DNA of 64,000 nt from contig NZ_CAKVJA010000006.1 of assembly GCF_934754925.1 (NCBI RefSeq), positions 1 to 64,000 of the forward strand. The letters are read 5' to 3'. The notes beneath the pieces were generated by a model that saw only the letters and a list, made by a program, of their open reading frames with translations, was not told the origin of the DNA and did not search any database. The translations under genes and the position numbers were made by a program. Source of the DNA: an uncultured Clostridium sp. (lineage in GTDB: Bacteria; Bacillota; Clostridia; Clostridiales; Clostridiaceae). Position 1 is the stretch's first letter. Every line of letters begins with the position of its first letter. Positions 17,705-25,507 of the stretch are shown in pieces.

Positions 17705-18235
17705 TTATTCAAGTGATTTACCAAGTTCATAAACATTTTGAAGCATTGCAGATGTATTCATACTACCCTTTTGAGTCATATTAGGTATACAGATTTCTCC
17801 AACGCTTTCCCATTTAAGGTAAGAACACATTGCTTTATACTGAGCTAATGCTGCTTCATACACACCATTTGCACCAGAATCTAATAATAACGCTGTCTTT
17901 GTAAAGTTAAATCCAATCTTTCCTCTAGCATACATACGATCAATCACACATTTTAATTGGGCTGTAATATCAAACCAATAAATAGGAGATGCAAATACTA
18001 CTAAATCTGTTTTATCTAAGACCTGTAATATATCTGCCATATCGTCTTTTTGCACACATTCTCCATTGTGAGAGAAACAATATTGGCATCCAAGACATCC
18101 TGTTACCTTCTTACCTGCCAAGTTAATTAATGTAACTTCATGACCTGCTTCTTTTGCACCTTTTTCAAATTCTTTTGCCATGATTTCTGTATTACCATTT
18201 GCTCTAGGACTTCCATTTAATATTGTAATCTTCAT
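17705..18235 (-). CDS. Flavodoxin-fold NADPH-dependent FMN reductase
   Basis: A 176-residue iron-sulfur flavoprotein/FMN-reductase-like protein. The N-terminal LNGSPRANGNTEIMA is the FMN phosphate loop, and GCLGCQYCFSHNGEC is a cysteine-rich segment typical of this subgroup. SPIYWFDITAQLKCVIDR matches the conserved flavin-contact block. Such enzymes reduce FMN, quinones or disulfides under redox stress and are often controlled by a divergent HxlR regulator; here that neighbour is broken. TTACnnGTAA in the upstream region (18262-18271) could be a relic operator. The substrate is unknown. Confidence 0.85.
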   Translation of the reverse strand: MKITILNGSPRANGNTEIMAKEFEKGAKEAGHEVTLINLAGKKVTGCLGCQYCFSHNGECVQKDDMADILQVLDKTDLVVFASPIYWFDITAQLKCVIDRMYARGKIGFNFTKTALLLDSGANGVYEAALAQYKAMCSYLKWESVGEICIPNMTQKGSMNTSAMLQNVYELGKSLE

Positions 18236-18306
18236 ATTAACACCTCATAATAATTACTTTTTTACTTGTAAATTATTATACTATTAAATTATATAAAATT
18301 GATAGT

Positions 18307-18504
18307 ATGCACTTATATGTTAGATACTATCCAAAAGGAGAAGAACTTGAAGCTTATGGATTAATTCATAGTAAAGAATATCCACAAGTTCCACCAAAAG
18401 TTGAGTATTCTATTACTGAATTAGGATATTCTCTTATTCCTATTATGTCTGCACTATGTAAGTGGGGTCACGAGCATATTCCTGAAGGATGGGAACCAAA
18501 ATAA
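18307..18504 (+). pseudogene. HxlR-family regulator remnant
   Basis: The open frame encodes 65 residues. Only the part from about residue 12 (ELEAYGLIHSKEYPQVP, then KVEYSITELGYSL) matches the wing and C-terminal part of HxlR regulators. The N-terminal half, with most of the winged-helix DNA-binding domain, is missing, and the preceding residues do not resemble the family. It sits divergently beside a flavodoxin-like reductase, the usual partner of HxlR genes. An 8-bp inverted repeat (GATAGTAT and ATACTATC, 18301-18331) lies at the broken end. I infer an N-terminal deletion. Confidence 0.8.
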
Positions 18505-18514
18505 ACTTCTATAT

Positions 18515-18560
18515 AAAAATAGTGGGACACCATTAAAATAAATGGTTCCCACTGTTTTTA
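18515..18560. terminator. Bidirectional terminator
   Basis: Long arms AAAAATAGTGGGACACCATT and AATGGTTCCCACTGTTTTTA have a short loop and lie between the HxlR remnant and guaA. Confidence 0.9.
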
Positions 18561-18562
18561 TA

Positions 18563-20104
18563 TTATTCAAATTCAATAGTAGCTGGTGGTTTACCAGTGC
18601 AATCATAGAATACTCTATTTACACCATTAACCTCATTTACTATTCTAGTTGTTACTTTTCCAAGTACTTCCCATGGAAGGTCAGCAGATTCTGCTGTCAT
18701 GAAATCACTTGTAGTTACTGCTCTTAAAGCAATTGCATAATCATAAGTTCTTTCATCACCCATAACCCCAACTGATCTCATATTAGTTAAAGCCGCAAAG
18801 TATTGTCCTATAGATTTATCTAATCCCGCCTTAGCAATTTCTTCTCTGTAAATTGCATCTGCATCTTGAACTATTCTTACCTTTTCAGCAGTTACTTCAC
18901 CAATTATTCTAATACCAAGTCCTGGTCCTGGGAATGGCTGTCTATACACTAATTTTTCTGGTATTCCAAGCTCTAATCCAGCTTTTCTAACCTCATCTTT
19001 AAATAATAATCTCAATGGCTCGATTATCTCTTTAAAATCAACGTAGTCAGGAAGTCCTCCAACATTATGGTGAGATTTAATGACTGCAGATTCTCCTAAT
19101 CCACTTTCAATTATATCTGGATAAATTGTGCCTTGAACTAAGAAGTCTACAGCACCAATTTTCTTAGCTTCTTCTTCAAATACTCTTATAAATTCTTCAC
19201 CTATAATTTTTCTCTTAGTTTCTGGGTCTTCTACTCCTGCTAATTTTTCATAGAATCTTTCTTGAGCATTTACTCTTATGAAGTTTAAATCATATTGTCC
19301 CTCTGGTCCAAATATAGCTTCTACTTCGTCACCTTCATCTTTTCTAAGTAAACCATGATCAACAAATACACAAGTTAATTGCTTACCAATAGCCTTTGAT
19401 AAAAGTACTGCTGCAACAGATGAATCAACTCCACCTGATAATGCACATAATGCTTTACCATTTCCTACTTTTTCTCTTATTTCTTCAATTGTCTTTTCAA
19501 CAAATGAATCCATTTTCCAATCTCCTGAACATTTACAAATGTTATAAACAAAGTTTGATAACATCTTAGTTCCTTCTACAGTATGCATAACTTCTGGATG
19601 GAATTGAACTGCATAAAGGTTCTTTTCTTCACATTCCATAGCTGCTACTGGACAAACTGGAGTATTACCTATTATTTTAAATCCTTCTGGAGATTTTTCT
19701 ATGTAATCAGTATGACTCATCCAACAAATAGTCGTTTCATGTACATCAGCAAATAATTTTGATTCATTATCAACTTTTACTACAGTTTTACCATATTCAC
19801 TTACTGGAGCAGTTGCAACACTTCCTCCAAGAACATGTGCCATAAGTTGTGAACCATAACAAATACCAAGTACAGGTATTCCTAATTCAAATACTTCTTT
19901 ATCACATAAAGGAGAATTTTCACCATACACACTGTTTGGTCCACCTGTGAAGATAATTCCCTTTGGATTCATTTCTTTTATCTTTTCAACACTTAAATTA
20001 TAAGGATGAACCTCACAATATACATTACACTCTCTAACTCTTCTTGCAATTAATTGATTATATTGGCCCCCAAAGTCAAGTACTAATACTAATTCTTTAT
20101 TCAT
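18563..20104 (-). CDS. guaA: GMP synthase (glutamine-hydrolysing)
   Basis: A 513-residue cytosolic enzyme that converts XMP to GMP with glutamine and ATP. The N-terminal class I glutamine amidotransferase has the nucleophile in GICYGSQLM (about C78) and the partner histidine in VQFHPEV. The ATP-pyrophosphatase domain has ALSGGVDSSVAA, and the C-terminal dimerisation domain contains RQPFPGPGLGIRI and ends in KPPATIEFE. It lies 169 bp downstream of guaB, together giving the IMP-to-GMP branch, and may share the guanine riboswitch by readthrough of the intergenic hairpin. Confidence 0.98.
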   Translation of the reverse strand: MNKELVLVLDFGGQYNQLIARRVRECNVYCEVHPYNLSVEKIKEMNPKGIIFTGGPNSVYGENSPLCDKEVFELGIPVLGICYGSQLMAHVLGGSVATAPVSEYGKTVVKVDNESKLFADVHETTICWMSHTDYIEKSPEGFKIIGNTPVCPVAAMECEEKNLYAVQFHPEVMHTVEGTKMLSNFVYNICKCSGDWKMDSFVEKTIEEIREKVGNGKALCALSGGVDSSVAAVLLSKAIGKQLTCVFVDHGLLRKDEGDEVEAIFGPEGQYDLNFIRVNAQERFYEKLAGVEDPETKRKIIGEEFIRVFEEEAKKIGAVDFLVQGTIYPDIIESGLGESAVIKSHHNVGGLPDYVDFKEIIEPLRLLFKDEVRKAGLELGIPEKLVYRQPFPGPGLGIRIIGEVTAEKVRIVQDADAIYREEIAKAGLDKSIGQYFAALTNMRSVGVMGDERTYDYAIALRAVTTSDFMTAESADLPWEVLGKVTTRIVNEVNGVNRVFYDCTGKPPATIEFE

Positions 20105-20192
20105 TAGAATCCTCCTAATGTTTTTCTTTAATTATCTCGTAAAATTATACATTTTTCAACAAAAATAGAATTATATTTCTTTATTTATATAT

Positions 20193-20250
20193 AATAGATA
20201 ATAGCGGGAAATTAAATTTTCTTTTTAACTTACCTTCACTATTATCTATT
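20193..20250 (-). terminator. Hairpin between guaB and guaA
   Basis: AATAGATAATAG and CTATTATCTATT (20193-20204 and 20239-20250) pair around a 34-base loop. The minus strand continues with TATATATAAA and no long T run, so it may only weaken transcription from guaB into guaA. Confidence 0.45.
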
Positions 20251-20273
20251 TTAAATTATTCCTTAACTACAAA

Positions 20274-21728
20274 TTACTCTCTAACACTATAGTTTGGTGC
20301 TTCTTTTGTGATATTTATATCATGTGGATGACTTTCTCTTATTCCTGATGCAGTTTGAACAACAAATCCTGCATTTTCATATAAATTTTCTAAAGTTTCA
20401 GCTCCAAGATATCCCATACCTGATCTTATTCCACCGATTAATTGATATAAAGTATCTGCTACTACACCCTTATATGCAACTCTACCCTCAACGCCTTCTG
20501 GAACAAACTTCTTAGTTCCATTTTGGAAATATCTATCAGATGAACCTTTTTCCATAGCTCCTAAAGATCCCATTCCTCTATAAACTTTATAGCTTCTTCC
20601 TTGATATATTTCCATTTCACCTGGGGCTTCTTCACATCCTGCAAGCATTGATCCCATCATACATGCACATGCTCCACCAGCTAAAGCCTTAACTATATCT
20701 CCTGAATATTTTAATCCACCATCAGCAATTACAGGAACCCCATATTTTCTTCCTTCTTCAGCGCAATCCATTACCGCAGTTAATTGAGGCACACCTACCC
20801 CTGCAACTATTCTTGTTGTACAGATAGATCCTGGTCCAATACCAACCTTAACACAATCAGCCCCAGCTTCTGCTAAATCCCTTGTAGCTTCTGCAGTTGC
20901 AACATTACCAGCAATTATTTGAAGTTCAGGATACTTAGCTTTTATCTTCTTAACACCTTCAATAACACCCTTTGAATGACCATGTGCTGTATCTAGTGTA
21001 ATAACATCAACTTGAGCTTTAACTAAAGCATCAACTCTCTCCATCATATCATTAGTTATCCCAACTGATGCCCCACAAAGAAGTCTTCCTCTTGAATCCT
21101 TTGCTGCATTTGGATATGCTCTAACTTTTTCTATATCTTTTATTGTTATAAGTCCTTTTAGATTATTTTCTTTATCAACTAAAGGTAACTTTTCTATTTT
21201 ATGAGTTTTTAATATTTCTAACGCCTCATCTAAAGTAGTTCCCTCCGGAGCTGTTACTAAAGGACTCTTTGTCATAACATCCGAAACCTCTTTATCATAG
21301 TTAGTTTCAAAAACTATATCCCTATTAGTTATTATACCAACTAATTTAGTTCCTCTTGTTACCGGAACCCCTGAGATTCTATATTGAGCCATTAATTCTA
21401 ATGCCTCTCTTACAGTATGGTCTTCATTTAAGAATATTGGATCTGTTATTACTCCATTTTCTTGTCTTTTAACTCTATCAACTTCTCTTGCTTGATCTTC
21501 TATTGGCATATTTTTATGAATAATTCCGATTCCACCTTCTCTGGCCATAGCTATAGCCATTTTCGATTCAGTAACTGTATCCATACTTGCACTCATCAAC
21601 GGAATATTTAATGTTATTGTTTTTGTTAATTGAGTTTTTAAACTAACTTGATGTGGTAAAACTTCCGATTTGTTTGGTACTAATAATACATCATCAAATG
21701 TGTAAGCTGTTTTTAATATTCTTGCCAT
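20274..21728 (-). CDS. guaB: IMP dehydrogenase
   Basis: A 484-residue enzyme that oxidises IMP to XMP with NAD+, the committed step to GMP. The barrel is interrupted by two CBS domains (about residues 95-200: TVREALELMAQYRISGVPV and TLDEALEILKTHKIEKLPL). The catalytic cysteine lies in GPGSICTTRIV (about residue 302), and the flap contains the GMGSLGAMEKGS block. The start has AGGAG upstream. A guanine riboswitch with terminator precedes it, so guanine should shut off transcription. Confidence 0.98.
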   Translation of the reverse strand: MARILKTAYTFDDVLLVPNKSEVLPHQVSLKTQLTKTITLNIPLMSASMDTVTESKMAIAMAREGGIGIIHKNMPIEDQAREVDRVKRQENGVITDPIFLNEDHTVREALELMAQYRISGVPVTRGTKLVGIITNRDIVFETNYDKEVSDVMTKSPLVTAPEGTTLDEALEILKTHKIEKLPLVDKENNLKGLITIKDIEKVRAYPNAAKDSRGRLLCGASVGITNDMMERVDALVKAQVDVITLDTAHGHSKGVIEGVKKIKAKYPELQIIAGNVATAEATRDLAEAGADCVKVGIGPGSICTTRIVAGVGVPQLTAVMDCAEEGRKYGVPVIADGGLKYSGDIVKALAGGACACMMGSMLAGCEEAPGEMEIYQGRSYKVYRGMGSLGAMEKGSSDRYFQNGTKKFVPEGVEGRVAYKGVVADTLYQLIGGIRSGMGYLGAETLENLYENAGFVVQTASGIRESHPHDINITKEAPNYSVRE

Positions 21729-21820
21729 ACTTAATCTCTCCTATCATTATTATTTATGTCTTTATGTATCTTATAAAAGCTATTCTTATTTAGTTATCCT
21801 AGATTTTACTAAATAAAAAT

Positions 21821-21864
21821 AAGCATATTAAGTCCGCTATCTATAAGTGAACATTAATATGCTT
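21821..21864 (-). terminator. Riboswitch-controlled terminator of guaB
   Basis: AAGCATATTAA and TTAATATGCTT form the stem, followed by ATTTTTATTT on the minus strand. The loop contains CACTTATAGAT, complementary over 11 positions to the 3' strand of the riboswitch P1 helix, which gives a plausible antiterminator. Confidence 0.85.
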
Positions 21865-21906
21865 TTACTTTGCACATTATTCGTGTTTATGCAAATATAT
21901 CAAATT

Positions 21907-21973
21907 CACTCATAGATGAAAATTTAAGGTTTTCAGTAGAAACACCCTGCCATATTCAGGGTTTATATGAGTT
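21907..21973 (-). promoter_or_regulatory. Guanine riboswitch (purine aptamer) upstream of guaB
   Basis: The minus strand holds the purine-riboswitch core: P1 ACTCATA with TATGAGT, J1/2 ATATAAA, the P2 hairpin CCCTGAATATGGCAGGG, J2/3 GTTTCTAC and a P3 loop with CCTTAAAT. The base just before the final TATGAG is C, equivalent to C74 of the xpt aptamer, so the ligand should be guanine rather than adenine. The terminator follows about 40 nt downstream. Confidence 0.93.
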
Positions 21974-21975
21974 GT

Positions 21976-22303
21976 TTTATTATTCGTATTTTTTTGTTTT
22001 TTTATTATTATAGTTTATACAATATAGCTTGTCAATACATGAATCTTAATGAATAGAATATTAATAATTTATTTATATATATAATAAATTATATTTAATA
22101 TATATATTAATTATTAATTGTCTTATATCTAATTAATATTAATATTAATATTTAATTTATGATAATTTCTATTTTATAATTAAATCTAAGACTTTCTTAT
22201 TAATATATTTTTAAAGTTAAATATATTTTTAATATTATACTTATTTTAAAACCTATTCTAAGCATTCTACATAATTATCTTTATTATTCAAGTTAAATCA
22301 ATA
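21976..22303. other. AT-rich intergenic stretch
   Basis: About 330 bp between the guaB leader and the prepilin peptidase gene. It is almost pure A and T, with many TAATATTAA-type palindromes. The part nearest 21976 must hold the guaB promoter. I see no coding frame, RNA motif or clear terminator for the peptidase gene. Confidence 0.5.
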
Positions 22304-23047
22304 TTAAAAACTTTTTAAATACATTTCTATAATTGAACTTCCATAAAGACATGCTATTATTCCACCAATGGCTAAGTAAGGTCCAAATGCTATTTCTGCC
22401 TTCTTATCCTTAAGCTTAAAAATTAAAATTAATCCTGCTACAATACCACCCAAAATTATAGCTATAAATAAAGTAACTATAATACCTTTAATGCCTAAAA
22501 ATAACCCACAAATTAATGCAATATCAATATCACCTTCACCCATGCCCCTTGTCAAAATAACTATAATATATATAACTCCAAATCCAATAAATCCACCAAC
22601 TATATAATCCCAAGGTATTAATTTAGTTTCTATACACTCTAAGGTAAGAAATAATACGCCTGTAACTACACCAAATATTACTGTTGAATTATAGACGTAT
22701 TTAGTTTCAAGATCGATAAAAGCTATTACTATTAACAAAGAAGCAAATAAGCAAAATTTAAAACACTCTAAAGTAAATCCAAATTTAATATAAATCAATA
22801 AATAAAAACATGCATTTAGAGCTTCAACTATCGGATATTTTATAGACAATTTTCCCTTACATTTACTACATCTACCACCTGAAAATACATAACTAAAAAT
22901 AGGTATCAAATCCTTAAACTTTAAATTATATCCACAACTTGAGCATAACGATTTTGGAAAGGATATTGTTTCCTCCCTAAGAAGAATATATATACATACA
23001 TTCAAAAAACTTCCTATAATTAATCCTAATAATACTACTAAAACCAT
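22304..23047 (-). CDS. Type IV prepilin peptidase (A24)
   Basis: A 247-residue multi-spanning membrane aspartic protease that cleaves class III signal peptides of prepilins and usually N-methylates the new terminus. Visible are the N-terminal LGLIIGSFLNVCIYILLR block, the two-CxxC zinc motif (CSSCGYN and CSKCKGK, about residues 37-63), and the two catalytic aspartates in FIDLETKYV (about 111) and GMGEGDIDI (about 174). No pilin or assembly genes lie within the window, so the substrates are encoded elsewhere. The start has AAGGAG upstream. Confidence 0.92.
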   Translation of the reverse strand: MVLVVLLGLIIGSFLNVCIYILLREETISFPKSLCSSCGYNLKFKDLIPIFSYVFSGGRCSKCKGKLSIKYPIVEALNACFYLLIYIKFGFTLECFKFCLFASLLIVIAFIDLETKYVYNSTVIFGVVTGVLFLTLECIETKLIPWDYIVGGFIGFGVIYIIVILTRGMGEGDIDIALICGLFLGIKGIIVTLFIAIILGGIVAGLILIFKLKDKKAEIAFGPYLAIGGIIACLYGSSIIEMYLKSF

Positions 23048-23193
23048 TTTAATTATTACTCCTTAATATAATAAAATCTTGATTAATTATTAATATTTTT
23101 AATTTAAATTAACTAATTCTCAGTTTAGTTATTATACCATTATATGTATTTATTTTCTATAATTTGTTATATATAACTTTAATTCTTATAATT

Positions 23194-23229
23194 AAATAAG
23201 GAGAATTCATATTTGAATTCTCCTTATTT
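23194..23229. terminator. Terminator after groEL
   Basis: Perfect 15-bp arms AAATAAGGAGAATTC and GAATTCTCCTTATTT lie around a 6-base loop just past the groEL stop. Confidence 0.9.
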
Positions 23230-23266
23230 ATATACAATTATAAAACCTATTTATTTTTGTATCTAA

Positions 23267-24895
23267 TTAGTACATTCCATCCATTCCGCCCATTCCTGGT
23301 GCCCCTGGCATTGGGGCTTCTTTTTGTGGAATATCAACAACAGCCGCTTCTGTTGTTAAGAAAGTTGATGCTACAGATGCTGCATTTTGAAGTGCACTTC
23401 TTGTAACCTTAGTTGGGTCAACTATTCCAACCTTAAGCATATTTACATACTCATCATGTAATGCATCATATCCCATTCCAGCTTCAGAATTTTTAATTTT
23501 TTCTATAATTACAGAACCTTCAACTCCTGCATTAGTAGCTATTTGTCTCATTGGTTCTTCTAATGCTCTAACTATGATATTTATACCAACTTGTGTATCA
23601 GCAACGTCTGACTTTAATTCTGCAACTTTGTTAATTGCATTAACATAAGCAGTTCCACCACCTGGTACTATACCTTCTTCAACTGCAGCCTTAGTAGCAG
23701 CTAAAGCATCTTCAATTCTAAGCTTTCTTTCCTTAAGTTCTGTTTCTGTAGCAGCTCCAACTTTTATTACTGCTACTCCACCAGAAAGTTTAGCTAATCT
23801 TTCTTGTAATTTTTCTTTATCAAATTCAGAAGTAGTTTCTTCTATTTGACTTTTTATTTGATTAACTCTTTCCTTAATAGCATTGCTATCACCTCTACCA
23901 TTTACAATAGTAGTATTATCTTTAGTTATTTTAACACTTTCTGCTTGACCTAGCATATCTAAAGTAGTTTCTTTTAAATCTCTTCCTAATTCTTCAGAAA
24001 TTACTTGACCACCTGTTAAAATAGCTATATCTTGAAGCATTTCTTTTCTTCTATCACCAAATCCAGGAGCTTTAACAGCAACACAATTAAATGTTCCTCT
24101 TAATTTATTAACTACTAATGTAGCCATTGCTTCCCCTTCAATATCTTCAGCAATTATTAATAACTTCTTACCTGCTTGAACGATTTGCTCTAATACAGGT
24201 AATATTTCTTGTATGTTTGTAATCTTCTTATCAGTTATTAAGATAAGTGGATTATCTAATACAGCTTCCATTTTTTCTGTATCTGTTACCATGTAAGCAG
24301 AAACATATCCTCTATCAAATTGCATACCTTCAACAACATCTAATTCAGTACCCATTGATTTAGATTCTTCAACAGTAATAACTCCCTCGTTACCTACCTT
24401 TTCCATAGCATCTGAAATAAGTTGACCTATTTCATAATCAGCTGCTGAAATAGCTGCAACTCTAGCTATATCTTCTTTTCCGCTAACTGGTTTAGATATT
24501 TCTAATATTTCTTTAACTGCTGTATCAACAGCTGTTCTTATACCATTTCTAAGTAACATTGGATTTGCACCAGCTGTTACATTTTTTAAACCCTCTCTTA
24601 TAATCGCCTGAGCTAAAAGAGTAGCTGTAGTAGTACCATCACCTGCAACATCATTAGTTTTTGTTGCAACTTCCTTTACTAATTGAGCTCCCATATTTTC
24701 ATATGGATCTTCTAATTCTATTTCTCTTGCAATTGAAACACCATCATTAGTTATAAGTGGTGAACCAAATTTCTTATCTAAAACTACATTTCTCCCCTTA
24801 GGTCCTAAAGTAACCTTAACTGTATCTGCTAATTTATCAACACCAACTTGCATTGCTCTTCTAGCTTCTTCACCAAATTGAATCATTTTTGCCAT
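23267..24895 (-). CDS. groL: Chaperonin GroEL (Hsp60)
   Basis: A 542-residue subunit of the double-ring chaperonin that folds client proteins with ATP and GroES. The N-terminal TVKVTLGPKGRNVVLDK and the DGTTTATLLA ATP-site motifs are present. The apical domain has normal length, and the C-terminus carries the Gly-Met-rich tail (GAPGMGGMDGMY). It lies 17 bp after groES in one operon under CIRCE control. Confidence 0.99.
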   Translation of the reverse strand: MAKMIQFGEEARRAMQVGVDKLADTVKVTLGPKGRNVVLDKKFGSPLITNDGVSIAREIELEDPYENMGAQLVKEVATKTNDVAGDGTTTATLLAQAIIREGLKNVTAGANPMLLRNGIRTAVDTAVKEILEISKPVSGKEDIARVAAISAADYEIGQLISDAMEKVGNEGVITVEESKSMGTELDVVEGMQFDRGYVSAYMVTDTEKMEAVLDNPLILITDKKITNIQEILPVLEQIVQAGKKLLIIAEDIEGEAMATLVVNKLRGTFNCVAVKAPGFGDRRKEMLQDIAILTGGQVISEELGRDLKETTLDMLGQAESVKITKDNTTIVNGRGDSNAIKERVNQIKSQIEETTSEFDKEKLQERLAKLSGGVAVIKVGAATETELKERKLRIEDALAATKAAVEEGIVPGGGTAYVNAINKVAELKSDVADTQVGINIIVRALEEPMRQIATNAGVEGSVIIEKIKNSEAGMGYDALHDEYVNMLKVGIVDPTKVTRSALQNAASVASTFLTTEAAVVDIPQKEAPMPGAPGMGGMDGMY

Positions 24896-24912
24896 AATCT
24901 TTTACCTCCCAA

Positions 24913-25197
24913 CTATTCTACTATTGCTAATATATCGTCTTGTTTTAAAATTATATATTCTTCACCGTCAACCTTTACGTCTGTTCCTGCATATTTAGAA
25001 TATAATACCTTATTTCCAACCTGTACATCCATAGGAACTCTTTTACCTTCTACCATTGCTCCTGGACCTATTGCAACGACCTTTGCTTCTTGTGGTTGCT
25101 CCTTTGCTGTTCCTGTTAAAAGTATTCCACTCTTTGTAGTTGTTTCAGCTTCTAATTTTTGTATTACTACTCTATCACCTAATGGCTTTATATTCAT
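24913..25197 (-). CDS. groS: Co-chaperonin GroES (Hsp10)
   Basis: A 94-residue lid protein of the GroEL chamber. Conserved features are the N-terminal KPLGDRVVIQKLEAE, the mobile loop (TTKSGILLTGTAKE, about residues 20-34), GPGAMVEGKRVPMDVQVGNKVLYSKYAGT, and the EEYIILKQDDILAIVE end. GGAGG lies upstream of the ATG. It is the first gene of groES-groEL, with the CIRCE operator 27 bp upstream. Confidence 0.99.
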   Translation of the reverse strand: MNIKPLGDRVVIQKLEAETTTKSGILLTGTAKEQPQEAKVVAIGPGAMVEGKRVPMDVQVGNKVLYSKYAGTDVKVDGEEYIILKQDDILAIVE

Positions 25198-25223
25198 AAA
25201 TAAACCCTCCTATATTTTCATCA

Positions 25224-25250
25224 TTAGCACTCACTCAATAAGAGTGCTAA
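25224..25250 (-). promoter_or_regulatory. CIRCE operator (HrcA binding site)
   Basis: A perfect TTAGCACTC - 9 bp - GAGTGCTAA inverted repeat lies between the promoter and groES. HrcA binds this element and represses groESL until heat shock. hrcA itself is not in the window. Confidence 0.98.
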
Positions 25251-25263
25251 TACCTTTATATTT

Positions 25264-25292
25264 ATAATATAATTTTACTTGTAATCTTTCAA
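25264..25292 (-). promoter_or_regulatory. SigmaA promoter of groES-groEL
   Basis: TTGAAA (25287-25292) and TATTAT (25264-25269) with a 17-bp spacer on the minus strand, directly upstream of CIRCE. Confidence 0.7.
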
Positions 25293-25426
25293 CAATTACT
25301 TTCTATATTATTACCCTACTAAGGTCAAATATTACTAATTATTCTAATTTATTTTCAATTTACTTTGATTTCCATTATTTTTCTAATAACTCTATACTAT
25401 GAAATAATATTTTTTACATATATAAA

Positions 25427-25464
25427 AGCTATGAATTTAATTTTAAATTTATAAACCCATAGCT
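25427..25464 (-). terminator. Terminator of the hydrogenase gene
   Basis: AGCTATG and CATAGCT with extra A-T pairs inside; the minus strand continues with TTTTATATA. Confidence 0.65.
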
Positions 25465-25507
25465 AATTATAATTTCTTAAATTTCCACTTTTCTATATAA
25501 AACTTTT

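Noticed and set aside
21907..21973. Adenine riboswitch
   Set aside because: The specificity position before TATGAG is C, not T, and the downstream gene is guaB, so guanine is the expected ligand.
24848..25267. 139-codon plus-strand open frame opposite groES
   Set aside because: It is antisense to groES and groEL with no ribosome binding site; chance open frame.
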